A DNA stretch of 5,136 nt from Rhodospirillaceae bacterium (GCA_002730675.1 PCAV01000114.1:2764-7899), one strand, 5' to 3'; numbered from the stretch's first letter, positions 1 to 5,085 are shown. Notes: generated by a model not told the origin, from the letters alone. Program-made: numbers and translations.

Positions 1-252
1 GTTCACTCTACGCAGGAATTTTGACAAGTTTTTTTGGTTTGGGCCCATAAGCATTAATCATGACGTCAGTCCGACATCTGATAATACGCCATGTCCAAGG
101 TTACCAGCTAAGAAAAGGACTAGGTTTCGTACCTTCATTTTTACACAACCAATAACCCTGTAAAAACATAAGTGTTACAGAGATACGCGGTATAGTGATT
201 GACGGGCCGCTACTTATCGGTTGTAGAGGCCATTTATATGATGTGTCTAGGA

Positions 253-275
253 AGGGGGTGACTTACGCGCCCCCT
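253..275 (-). repeat. GC-rich hairpin downstream of sodB
   Basis: AGGGGGTG (253-260) can pair with CGCCCCCT (268-275) around a 7-base loop. All pairs are Watson-Crick except one T-G wobble as read on the plus strand, which becomes a C-A mismatch on the minus strand. The hairpin lies about 100 bases past the sodB stop. No T-run follows it on either strand, so it is not a canonical intrinsic terminator. It may protect or end the sodB mRNA, or be unrelated to it. Confidence 0.35.
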
Positions 276-291
276 AACTAAGTTGCGAAAT

Positions 292-327
292 CCAATTAAA
301 GCACAGAATGTGTTATGCCTTGATTGG
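292..327 (-). repeat. 12-bp-arm hairpin just past sodB
   Basis: CCAATTAAAGCA (292-303) and TGCCTTGATTGG (316-327) form a 12-position stem with 10 exact pairs, one wobble and one mismatch on either strand, around a 12-base loop. The stem ends 47 bases after the sodB stop. This is the best candidate for a 3'-end structure of the sodB transcript. On the minus strand it is followed only by a short ATTT, so it could be a weak terminator or an RNA 3' stabiliser rather than a textbook terminator. Confidence 0.4.
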
Positions 328-374
328 ATAAATGAATGAGTAAGTCGTTTTATTTATTTTCGGTTGCCAAAACT

Positions 375-986
375 CTATTTCAGAATAGTACTCAGGTCGT
401 CTGCGACTCGCTCCCAGTTAACCAAGTGCTTAATAAATGCCTCTAGATATTCGGGCCGCCTATTTCGATAATCGACATAATACGAATGTTCCCAAACATC
501 ACATCCTAACAACGGACTGCCGGCGCCAGTAGCTATTGGATTTACAGCATTGGGAGTGTTACAAACGGCTAGCTTTCCACTTTTATCAACGACTAGCCAA
601 CACCATCCTGAGCCAAATTGTGTAACTCCCGCATTGATAAATGCTGCTTCAAACTCAGCTGTACTGCCAAAATCTCTTACTATCAGTTTCTCAAGTGAAC
701 TTGGGATAGAGCCTCCCCCATCAGGCCTCATCCAATCCCAAAATTTTAAGTGGTTCCAATGTTGTGCAACATTATTAAAAAGTGGGCCTCCAGCACCTTC
801 ATTGAATGAATCGACCATAACGTCTTCAATGCTATTCCCGGCCACGCCATTTGCCTCAATTAGTGCATTTCCGTTCGTTACATACGCAAGATGATGTTTA
901 TCATGATGTAGCTCCAACGTTTCCGCTGACATGTAAGGCGACAGGGCGTCGTAGGCATAGGGTAAGTCAGGTAGCTCAAGTAACAT
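375..986 (-). CDS. sodB: Superoxide dismutase, iron type (Fe/Mn family)
   Basis: This cytoplasmic enzyme converts superoxide to oxygen and hydrogen peroxide. The 203-residue product is full length for bacterial Fe/Mn superoxide dismutases and begins as the family does (ELPDLPYAYDAL). The four metal ligands are present: H27 in LELHHDKHH, H79 in AQHWNH, and D163 and H167 in CDVWEHSYY. Gln75, in the AQ-WNH segment, is the position that marks iron-type enzymes; manganese types carry the equivalent Gln elsewhere. The C-terminal domain has the usual FGSGWCWLV (124-132) and DYRNRRPEYLEAF (172-184). The ATG at 984-986 is preceded by a purine-rich CAGAGAGAGAAAAA, a modest ribosome binding site, and matches the family N-terminus. 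It is transcribed alone, divergently from bioY. C162 next to the ligand Asp is, from memory, common in alphaproteobacterial versions. I see no damage. Iron rather than cambialistic use is inferred from the one Gln position. Confidence 0.97.
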   Translation of the reverse strand: MLLELPDLPYAYDALSPYMSAETLELHHDKHHLAYVTNGNALIEANGVAGNSIEDVMVDSFNEGAGGPLFNNVAQHWNHLKFWDWMRPDGGGSIPSSLEKLIVRDFGSTAEFEAAFINAGVTQFGSGWCWLVVDKSGKLAVCNTPNAVNPIATGAGSPLLGCDVWEHSYYVDYRNRRPEYLEAFIKHLVNWERVADDLSTILK

Positions 987-1033
987 TTTTTCTCTCTCTG
1001 TAGATAAACTTATAAAAAAATCAAATTAACTCA

Positions 1034-1049
1034 CTCGTTTCTTAACGAG
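1034..1049 (-). repeat. Perfect 6-bp inverted repeat upstream of sodB
   Basis: CTCGTT (1034-1039) and AACGAG (1044-1049) are exact reverse complements around a 4-base spacer, centred about 55 bases upstream of the sodB ATG. On the minus strand a run of seven T follows after 13 bases. The repeat could be an operator overlapping the sodB promoter or a small hairpin at the transcript start. Iron or redox control would be typical for sodB, but the repeat does not resemble a Fur box that I recognise. Confidence 0.3.
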
Positions 1050-1427
1050 CTTTGCGTCGATAGTGTTTATTACTCGCATTATTGTACATAATAGTTTAGA
1101 AAAATCCAAGATTTATAACAATTGCGAAGATAGATTGTAGGCAAAGGCGAAGGTGGATAAGTTCTCTAGAACAATACGCTTCTCACTTTGAGCCGTATAA
1201 TGCTGCAAGAATGAGTTGGTCCGCCACAATATTTAAGTGTTTGCTACTTCTTAACTTGGGTCTATCTCTTTTTGAACGATTAAAAAACGTAATCCAAAAA
1301 TAATGGCTTTATAAGCAAATTAATCACATCTGGTTTAACGTCCATATTCAACCTAACCCCTATCTATCCACCAACCTCGAGTGCCCTAATAAAACTTGAA
1401 CAAATCATTTAGAATAAATATGAATGA

Positions 1428-1661
1428 ATAAGAAATGAATGGCTTAAGCTAGTTCCAGATTATATAAACGCCAAAACCAGTTTTTTTGATACTTTTGGAA
1501 AAGAAGTGCCAGGCTGGGATATACCAATGAAAAAGACGATGCCCGGAGCCAAGCTTACGAGCGGGCACTTTAGACAACTATTTCCGGGATTCGTAAGTCT
1601 CAGAAATAGGAGCTTGCTCAGAGTTGTTGGCAATGCTAGCCGTCAAAAGTGGGGCAAATGA
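1428..1661 (+). other. 78-codon open frame, possible gene relic
   Basis: The plus strand is open from just after a TGA at 1425 to a TGA at 1659-1661. The first ATG is at 1527 (44 residues, starting MKKTMPGAKLTSGHF) and a GTG lies at 1506; neither has a clear ribosome binding site. The part before the ATG also reads like protein (LVPDYINAKTSFFDTFG, then EVPGWDIP), which would fit the surviving stretch of a decayed gene rather than a gene that begins at the ATG. However, the minus strand over about 1582-1680 is also open and protein-like (for example FAPLLTASIANN), so even the strand is uncertain. I do not recognise either reading. Confidence 0.2.
1503..1570 (+). repeat. Structured patch with alternative stems
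   Basis: AAGTGCC (1504-1510) is the exact reverse complement of GGCACTT (1564-1570). Inside, GGCT and GGG (1512-1518) can pair with CCC and AGCC (1541-1550) if a GG is bulged. TGCCCG (1540-1545) can instead pair with CGGGCA (1562-1567), which would break the other two stems. The patch is more GC-rich than its surroundings. It lies about 280 bases before bioY and has no T-run after it. It does not match a riboswitch consensus that I know. It may be chance structure within a decayed coding sequence. Confidence 0.2.
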
Positions 1662-1748
1662 AGTGAGAATGCCGGTTTTGGTTTATCAAGTAAATGTTGC
1701 AATTTAAGTCAACGAACTTTTTTACGCAAAAATAAGATCGAGTTGTTG

Positions 1749-1770
1749 ATCAAACCTCTAAACGTTTGAT
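1749..1770 (+). promoter_or_regulatory. Operator-like inverted repeat upstream of bioY
   Basis: ATCAAAC (1749-1755) and GTTTGAT (1764-1770) are exact reverse complements separated by 8 bases, so the half-sites lie 15 bases apart centre to centre. The repeat ends 75 bases before the chosen bioY start. The geometry suits a dimeric regulator or a promoter-overlapping operator. The AT-rich tract just after it (1771-1797) could hold the bioY promoter, but I cannot fix convincing -35 and -10 boxes. Confidence 0.35.
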
Positions 1771-1814
1771 ATTCATATTGTAATCATAGACTTTTATCAG
1801 TCATACTTAAGGGA

Positions 1815-1824
1815 AGATAGATAT
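1815..1824 (+). promoter_or_regulatory. Possible BioR-like box before bioY
   Basis: In many alphaproteobacteria the GntR-family regulator BioR controls biotin genes, including bioY, through boxes close to TTATAGATAA. The sequence AGATAGATAT here matches that box at 7 of 10 positions, including the central ATAGATA, and lies 21 bases before the bioY start, a sensible repressor position. The outer bases do not match and the region is AT-rich, so chance is a real possibility. No bioR gene is in the window. Confidence 0.2.
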
Positions 1825-1833
1825 CAATAATGT

Positions 1834-1837
1834 GGAG
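1834..1837 (+). promoter_or_regulatory. Ribosome binding site that sets the bioY start
   Basis: GGAG at 1834-1837 is the only good Shine-Dalgarno match ahead of bioY. It stands 8 bases before the GTG at 1846. It overlaps the earlier in-frame GTG at 1837, which therefore cannot be served by it. The TTG at 1843 would have a spacing of 5 bases and is second choice. Confidence 0.6.
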
Positions 1838-1845
1838 TGAATTTG

Positions 1846-2466
1846 GTGAGTTCAATTAGATTGCAGAATAATAAAGACTCTCTTGTTAAAGTTATGTTTG
1901 GGACTCCATCCTCCAACTTGGGCTCTTATGATATTTCTTTGTTTAAAAAATTAGTTCTGCTGATCGCTGGCGTTGCAGTTTTAGCGATCTCTGCTCAACT
2001 AAAAGTTCCTTTTTATCCCGTGCCCATTACCATGCAAACTTTAGTTGTAATGCTCATTGGTTTTACTTTCGGCGCCCGGCTTGGGTCTTATACTGTATTG
2101 GTATATTTGGCATCTGGCGCGATCGGAGCACCTGTTTTTGCGGGTGGCGCCGGGTTAGCGTATATGAGCGGTCCAACTGGCGGGTATCTCTTTGGTTTTC
2201 TCGTAGCAGTGTATCTTATAGGGTACTTCACAGAACAGGGCTACGGACGTACTTTTATTAGCACACTTTTGTTAGCTCTTTCAGGAACCATAGTGTTCTA
2301 CGTGTTTGGGGTCGCGTGGCTAACCACTATCTTAGGATTCGAAAAAGCAGTTAAGTTTGGTCTACTACCATTTCTTTATGGAGACGTTTTAAAGCTGTTT
2401 TTGTTGGCGTTTTCAATACCTGCAACTTGGAAGCTCGTCGTTAAATTGTCGAAACATGAAAGCTGA
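1846..2466 (+). CDS. bioY: BioY biotin transporter (ECF S-component)
   Basis: BioY is the integral-membrane biotin-binding component of biotin uptake. It acts alone or with the energy-coupling subunits BioM and BioN, neither of which is in this window. The product is 206 residues from the GTG at 1846, or 209 from the GTG at 1837. After a polar N-terminus of about 30 residues come the family signatures in order: ISAQLKVPFYPVPITMQT (48-65, the conserved VPF-PVP-T-QT segment), a helix VVMLIGFTFG, then LASGAIGAPVF and GLAYMSGPTGGYLFGF (88-118), FGVAWL (154-159), and PFLYGDVLK (175-183). About six membrane helices are expected. The start was chosen because GGAG at 1834 is 8 bases away. The N-terminus is slightly longer than in compact family members, so an internal ATG at 1894 is possible, but it lacks a ribosome binding site. 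A solitary bioY suggests reliance on imported biotin. An MFS gene follows 173 bases later on the same strand. Confidence 0.95.
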   Translation: MSSIRLQNNKDSLVKVMFGTPSSNLGSYDISLFKKLVLLIAGVAVLAISAQLKVPFYPVPITMQTLVVMLIGFTFGARLGSYTVLVYLASGAIGAPVFAGGAGLAYMSGPTGGYLFGFLVAVYLIGYFTEQGYGRTFISTLLLALSGTIVFYVFGVAWLTTILGFEKAVKFGLLPFLYGDVLKLFLLAFSIPATWKLVVKLSKHES

Positions 2467-2608
2467 TATTTTTAGAAACGTGCTGAATTCTAAGCCTCAA
2501 TTTAATTCTATTTGCTGCTCTTAAATTAGTCGAAGTTTCCGAAACAATTTGTTGAACCCATCACACGATATAGAGGGCCTGGCCACTTTAGTGCGTCCGT
2601 TTTAGGCG

Positions 2609-2628
2609 AAAGCACAAAAGCTTTTTTT
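2609..2628 (+). terminator. Weak terminator candidate between bioY and the MFS gene
   Basis: GAAAGC (2609-2614) can pair with GCTTTT (2620-2625), with one G-T wobble, around a 6-base loop, and the right arm runs into a T7 tract. The stem has only two G-C pairs and the T-run is part of the stem, so termination would be inefficient at best. The Shine-Dalgarno of the next gene begins right after it. Confidence 0.2.
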
Positions 2629-2633
2629 GGGAG
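2629..2633 (+). promoter_or_regulatory. Ribosome binding site that sets the TTG start of the MFS gene
   Basis: GGGAG at 2629-2633 lies 6 bases before the TTG at 2640 and supports that rare start codon. The next in-frame ATG (codon 17, at 2688) has no Shine-Dalgarno and would remove residues ahead of the first membrane helix. Confidence 0.6.
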
Positions 2634-2639
2634 CGTCTC

Positions 2640-3785
2640 TTGGAACAAGAAGAAAGTTGGAAAACTATCATAAGTTCATCAACTTTGATGTCGCTTGCTT
2701 TATTAGGTGACTCTCTCATTTACGCAATTTTACCTGTTTATGCAGACAACTTTGGGTTAACTATACCAATGGTAGGCATTCTTCTGGCAGCAAATAGGAT
2801 TGTCAGAATCTTCATCTACACGTTCATCAGTAAATTAGTATCAACTTTTGGCGCGCGAGCCTTATGTGTTATAGCTGCCATAATAGCTACACTGAGCACT
2901 TTTTTGTATGGTATTAGCACTGGTTTCTTTCCACTTTTATGTGCACGTATCCTTTGGGGCATAGCCTATGCTATTTTGCTTATTTCAACTTTAGCATATG
3001 CCGTTACCAAAAAAAGTGAAGCAGGAACTCGTATTGGCACAAGTCAATCAATACAAAGGATTGGACCGATAATTGCCCTGCTTCTAGGCACTTGGTTAGC
3101 TGCTATTTGGAGCCCAAATAACGTCTTTTTAATTTTAGCTATTCCTACAAGTTTTTCTATTCTAATCGCATTAACCTTGCCAAAACACGTGAAAACTCAA
3201 CCGACGCAAAAACGGCACTCCGCTAAATTAACAAAACCGTCCATATTAGATTTATTATTTTTTATTCAGGGATATGCAATAGATGGACTTTTCGCCGTTT
3301 CAATTACTCTCATGCTAGCCGAAAAGACTAGTTTGGCAAATGCTGTTATTGGTGGTGGAGCTCTGTTAGCATTACGCCATGTAGGCGAGGCATTAGCGGC
3401 CCCTCTTTTTGGAAGTTTGGGGGATAAATTTGGCGCGGTAAGAATATTTCTGATATCGGCGGCATCGACCATATTGGGTCTAATACTAATATCTTTGAAT
3501 GAGGTAATATTTGGAGCTATAGTGTTATTAATTTTTAGAGGCGCAATAGCTGCTTTGGGTCCAACAATCATCGCCAAACAGTTTGATGGAAGTGACACAG
3601 TACTAGATAATCTAGCAAGATTACAAAGCTGGAGAGATTTGGGAGCAGCAGCCGGACCTATTGTTACAGGTTTTGCATTGTTATATGTTTCAGCGGAGTT
3701 GCAACATTTTATCTTAGCAATCGTTTTTGCTCTATTATTGCTATCCTCCGGCTCAAAAATCTCCCCAAACTCTTTTCAACGTTAA
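2640..3785 (+). CDS. Major facilitator superfamily transporter, 12 helices
   Basis: This inner-membrane secondary transporter has an unknown substrate. The 381-residue product is the usual length for a compact 12-helix MFS protein. Hydrophobic segments fall near residues 13-33, 43-63, 73-92, 96-119, 137-156 and 160-180. A basic central loop (181-200, KHVKTQPTQKRHSAKLTK) follows, then segments near 203-226, 233-256, 269-286, 288-310, 334-350 and 353-371. The loop between helices 8 and 9 carries a good motif A, GSLGDKFG (258-265). Its N-terminal counterpart (SKLVSTFGAR, 64-73) lacks the usual acidic residue. GPIIALLLG (142-150) in helix 5 resembles motif C, which is typical of drug/proton antiporters, and GPIVTG (339-344) in helix 11 is its mirror. 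The opening LLGDSLIYAILPVYADNFG is characteristic of a branch of MFS_1. It lies 173 bases after bioY and could be co-transcribed with it. Efflux is inferred; a link to biotin is unproven. Confidence 0.9.
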   Translation: MEQEESWKTIISSSTLMSLALLGDSLIYAILPVYADNFGLTIPMVGILLAANRIVRIFIYTFISKLVSTFGARALCVIAAIIATLSTFLYGISTGFFPLLCARILWGIAYAILLISTLAYAVTKKSEAGTRIGTSQSIQRIGPIIALLLGTWLAAIWSPNNVFLILAIPTSFSILIALTLPKHVKTQPTQKRHSAKLTKPSILDLLFFIQGYAIDGLFAVSITLMLAEKTSLANAVIGGGALLALRHVGEALAAPLFGSLGDKFGAVRIFLISAASTILGLILISLNEVIFGAIVLLIFRGAIAALGPTIIAKQFDGSDTVLDNLARLQSWRDLGAAAGPIVTGFALLYVSAELQHFILAIVFALLLLSSGSKISPNSFQR

Positions 3786-3792
3786 CTTGCAT

Positions 3793-3808
3793 AGATATTT
3801 TTGTATCT
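3793..3808 (+). repeat. AGATA-N6-TATCT inverted repeat, copy 1
   Basis: AGATA (3793-3797) and TATCT (3804-3808) pair around TTTTTG, starting 7 bases after the MFS stop codon. The surrounding 21 bases (3790-3810) match those of copy 2 at 3909-3929 in 16 positions, in the same orientation. As RNA the stem would be weak; as DNA it could be a protein binding site. Confidence 0.35.
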
Positions 3809-3901
3809 TGTTACCCCAATAAATCAGTATGACTTGAATTAAATGACTTCTTCTGTAACCAAGCCTCATTAACAGGAAGACGTGGTTTGTTCTATTGACA
3901 G

Positions 3902-3913
3902 CTTTGCGCAAAG
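3902..3913. repeat. Perfect 12-base palindrome
   Basis: CTTTGCGCAAAG is identical to its own reverse complement and overlaps the left arm of the AGATA repeat that follows. It lies 117 bases past the MFS stop and about 260 before the small ORF. A palindrome without a spacer suits DNA binding by a dimeric protein better than an RNA hairpin. No regulator can be assigned. Confidence 0.35.
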
Positions 3914-3928
3914 ATATCTCGTTATCTT
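3911..3928 (+). repeat. AAGATA-N6-TATCTT inverted repeat, copy 2
   Basis: AAGATA (3911-3916) and TATCTT (3923-3928) are exact reverse complements around TCTCGT. This is the second and better copy of the repeat seen right after the MFS gene, and it has the same 6-base spacer. It overlaps the 12-base palindrome on its left and the next hairpin on its right. Confidence 0.4.
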
Positions 3929-3948
3929 GATTTTCCGTCGAAAATAAG
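3926..3948 (+). repeat. Hairpin with 9-bp bulged stem
   Basis: ATTTTC (3930-3935) and GAAAAT (3940-3945) pair exactly around the loop CGTC. The stem continues as CTT/AAG (3926-3928 and 3946-3948) if one G is bulged. No T-run follows on the plus strand. It shares CTT with the right arm of the preceding repeat, so the two structures exclude each other. Confidence 0.35.
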
Positions 3949-4160
3949 ATTAGAGACCATAGTCAAAAAATTTATGAATGAAAGTGCTTTATAGTCGTAG
4001 AGGCTGAGGGGAAAAAACGGTGACAAAAGTCACACTCCAATCCCAAATTTGTGAACATTAATACAGACGTATGAACAAAGTCACAAAGCAATGTCTGCAA
4101 CATTCAGTTTAGATTGCAGCCAACTCAAAAATCACCAACTATAAATAATCAGTAATTTCT

Positions 4161-4165
4161 GGAGG
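4161..4165 (+). promoter_or_regulatory. Strong ribosome binding site of the small ORF
   Basis: GGAGG (within GGAGGGGG) lies 8 bases before the ATG at 4174. It is the strongest Shine-Dalgarno in the window and is the main reason to believe that the 47-codon frame is, or was, translated. Confidence 0.7.
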
Positions 4166-4173
4166 GGGCTCTA

Positions 4174-4317
4174 ATGTTAATGATGAGAAGTGATATTGTA
4201 TTTCTAAGTGATGAAGAAGTTCTTGCTTCTCTTGATGCTTACAAGAAACGCAAAACTTTCAATCATTCTGACAGTCTAAAAACAAATGTTTATATTTCGA
4301 GTGGAGACAAAAAATGA
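4174..4317 (+). CDS. Small hypothetical protein, 47 residues, coupled to the J-domain gene
   Basis: I do not recognise this protein. It runs from ATG at 4174 to TGA at 4315-4317. The N-terminal half is acidic and could be helical (FLSDEEVLASLDAYKKRKTF, residues 10-29); the C-terminal half is polar with no hydrophobic segment, so a small soluble protein is likely. Two more in-frame ATGs (4180 and 4183) are possible starts, but 4174 has the best spacing (8 bases) to a very strong GGAGG. The stop overlaps the start of the J-domain gene in an ATGA junction, a classic arrangement for translational coupling, so the two once formed an operon. Since the partner is a pseudogene, this frame may be an intact leftover, or itself a shortened remnant of a longer gene. 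Confidence 0.55.
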   Translation: MLMMRSDIVFLSDEEVLASLDAYKKRKTFNHSDSLKTNVYISSGDKK

Positions 4318-4614
4318 ATGGGCTAACTCAATATTATTCGGTCTTAGGACTAACTCCCTTGCCCAGATTGATATGATCAAATCGAGCTGTAGGTAGCTGG
4401 TAAAAACGTTCATCCAGATACATTCATAGGCATTTAAGATGAATCTCAACGCGTGATGCGTAATCTAAACGAAGCCATGAGAATGCTATCGAAGGCAAAC
4501 GCTCGCCGCTTTTTAGAATCAAAATCAATAATTAAGTTTCACAATTTTGAGGATTTTGAAAATGCTGACTTCAACTCTAAAACACCAACAAATAAAAAGA
4601 AACTCATATTTTAG
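4314..4614 (+). pseudogene. Broken J-domain (DnaJ-like) protein gene
   Basis: J-domain proteins stimulate the ATPase of Hsp70 (DnaK) through an HPD motif between helices II and III. All of these landmarks are visible, but in different frames. Helix I, TQYYSVLGLTP, is in the frame of the ATG at 4314, which stops at TGA 4374. Helix II, AQIDMIKSSCR-stop-LVKT, is in a second frame from 4361, with TAG at 4394-4396. HPDTF (HPD codons 4411-4419) and helix III, MRNLNEAMRMLSKANARRF (4456-4512), are in a third frame, with TAA at 4435-4437, ending at TAG 4612. Both frame changes fit loss of one base, near 4359 and 4409. Joined up, the order and spacing match a normal N-terminal J domain of about 65 residues, followed by a polar linker. 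GGAG at 4303-4306 is a fitting ribosome binding site, and the start overlaps the preceding ORF stop. With two shifts and two internal stops it cannot make a working J domain. Which J-protein subfamily it belonged to is not clear. Confidence 0.85.
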
Positions 4615-5085
4615 GATATGAAGTTAATAATGCTATACATTCTTGCATTTATTCAAATGATGAAAGAATAAAAAAACATTTCAGAAATTTTCTGAGTTCA
4701 ATCCTGAACTTCGCCAACTTAAAGCAAGTTTACCAAAACAACCTGTACCAGTTTCTCAAGCCTTTATGTTCCAAGTATTGGGAACACAAGGGCATTCCAA
4801 AATTTCTGATGTTTTCAAAAGATTTCGAGATAGTTTCCTAGTAAAATATTTTGGTAGTTGTTTTGTTTTTTCGACTGTTAGCTGAATATTTGCTCAACAA
4901 AGATAAAAAAAGAGCGAACGAGAGAAAGCTATGCGTTTGAAAAATCCAACAAATTAAACAGAACCCCCAAAGATGCAAAGGCTTTCGTGAGAGAATTTAT
5001 AAAAAATTTAGCGTCAAAAAATCAGAGACATATTGAAAAAACGCAAATCATTCTGAAGGATTTGGGAATGGTAGCAATCACCTGA
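4596..5085 (+). pseudogene. Frameshifted relic of an unidentified protein, perhaps the C-terminal part of the J-domain protein
   Basis: Protein-like segments follow one another on the plus strand in changing frames. LGYEVNNAIHS and SNDERIKKHF (about 4611-4679) share one frame. FNPELRQLKASLPKQPVPVS, then FMFQVLGTQGHSKISDVF and KRFRDSFLVKYFG (about 4697-4855), lie in the frame open 4664-4885. LAEYLLNKDKKRANER (4878-4925) is in a third. YAFEKSNKLNRTPKDAKAF, then VREFIKNLASKNQRHIEKTQ and ILKDLGM (about 4930-5070), are in the last, ending at TGA 5083-5085. No segment has a credible start codon with a ribosome binding site. The first two frame changes again fit single-base losses. Because the series begins in step with the end of the J-domain relic, the simplest reading is one former protein of roughly 250 residues with an N-terminal J domain. 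A separate second gene cannot be excluded. The segments look helical and charged; I do not recognise the family. Confidence 0.6.

Larger units (their letters stand above)
1..374. other. Non-coding stretch downstream of sodB
   Basis: I found no supportable gene here on either strand. The longest open frames starting with ATG are about 30 codons (for example 60-155, plus) and have neither a ribosome binding site nor a recognisable product. No tRNA or rRNA signature is visible. The stretch contains several inverted repeats: 158-163/175-180 (CTGTAA/TTACAG), 253-260/268-275 and 292-303/316-327. The last two are listed separately as possible transcript-end structures for sodB, which reads toward this region. 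The rest may be eroded former coding sequence, but nothing in it can be named. Confidence 0.6.
987..1845. other. Long divergent intergenic stretch between sodB and bioY
   Basis: This stretch of about 860 bases has no gene that I can name. The sodB-proximal part (987-1050) holds the sodB leader with a TATAAG at 1009-1014 (minus strand) as a possible -10 element, though no good -35 lies at 17 bases, and an inverted repeat at 1034-1049. From 1051 to 1427 both strands are closed by frequent stops and nothing is recognisable; a 12-base imperfect palindrome lies at 1161-1172. From 1428 to 1661 the plus strand is open for 78 codons and contains a structured patch (listed separately). From 1740 to 1845 lie the bioY regulatory signals. 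The size and emptiness of the gap suggest a lost gene or genes. Confidence 0.6.
3786..4173. other. Non-coding stretch rich in palindromes
   Basis: This stretch of about 390 bases holds no gene that I can support. It contains two related inverted repeats (3793-3808 and 3911-3928), a perfect 12-base palindrome (3902-3913), a hairpin at 3926-3948, a small hairpin GTGAC-AAAA-GTCAC (4020-4033), and an inverted repeat CTGCAA/TTGCAG (4095-4100 and 4114-4119). The segment just before 4174 must hold the promoter of the small ORF. TATAAA at 4140-4145 is the best -10 candidate, without a convincing -35. No intrinsic terminator with a T-run is visible directly after the MFS gene. Confidence 0.6.

Noticed and set aside
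60..155. 31-codon ATG frame downstream of sodB
   Set aside because: It has no Shine-Dalgarno and no recognisable product, and it is short enough to arise by chance.
550..894. Plus-strand open frame of 114 codons
   Set aside because: It lies entirely antisense to the well-supported sodB gene and has no recognisable domain or ribosome binding site.
999..1008. BioR-like box (CTGTAGATAA) before sodB
   Set aside because: It matches the box at 8 of 10 positions, but sodB is not a known biotin-regulated gene, and such matches are easy in AT-rich DNA. This also lowers trust in the bioY box.
1161..1172. LexA-like palindrome GTTCTCTAGAAC
   Set aside because: Alphaproteobacterial SOS boxes are direct GTTC-N7-GTTC types, and no gene starts nearby.
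3266..3598. Minus-strand open frame of 110 codons
   Set aside because: It is antisense inside the MFS gene, whose membrane helices and motif A fix the coding strand.
4350..4420. Programmed frameshifting in the J-domain gene
   Set aside because: There are two shifts plus separate in-frame TAG and TAA codons within the one domain, and no slippery heptamer or following pseudoknot stands out. Decay is simpler.
4664..4885. 73-codon open frame as an intact small gene
   Set aside because: It has no start codon with a ribosome binding site, and its protein-like part continues in other frames on both sides, so it is a piece of a relic.
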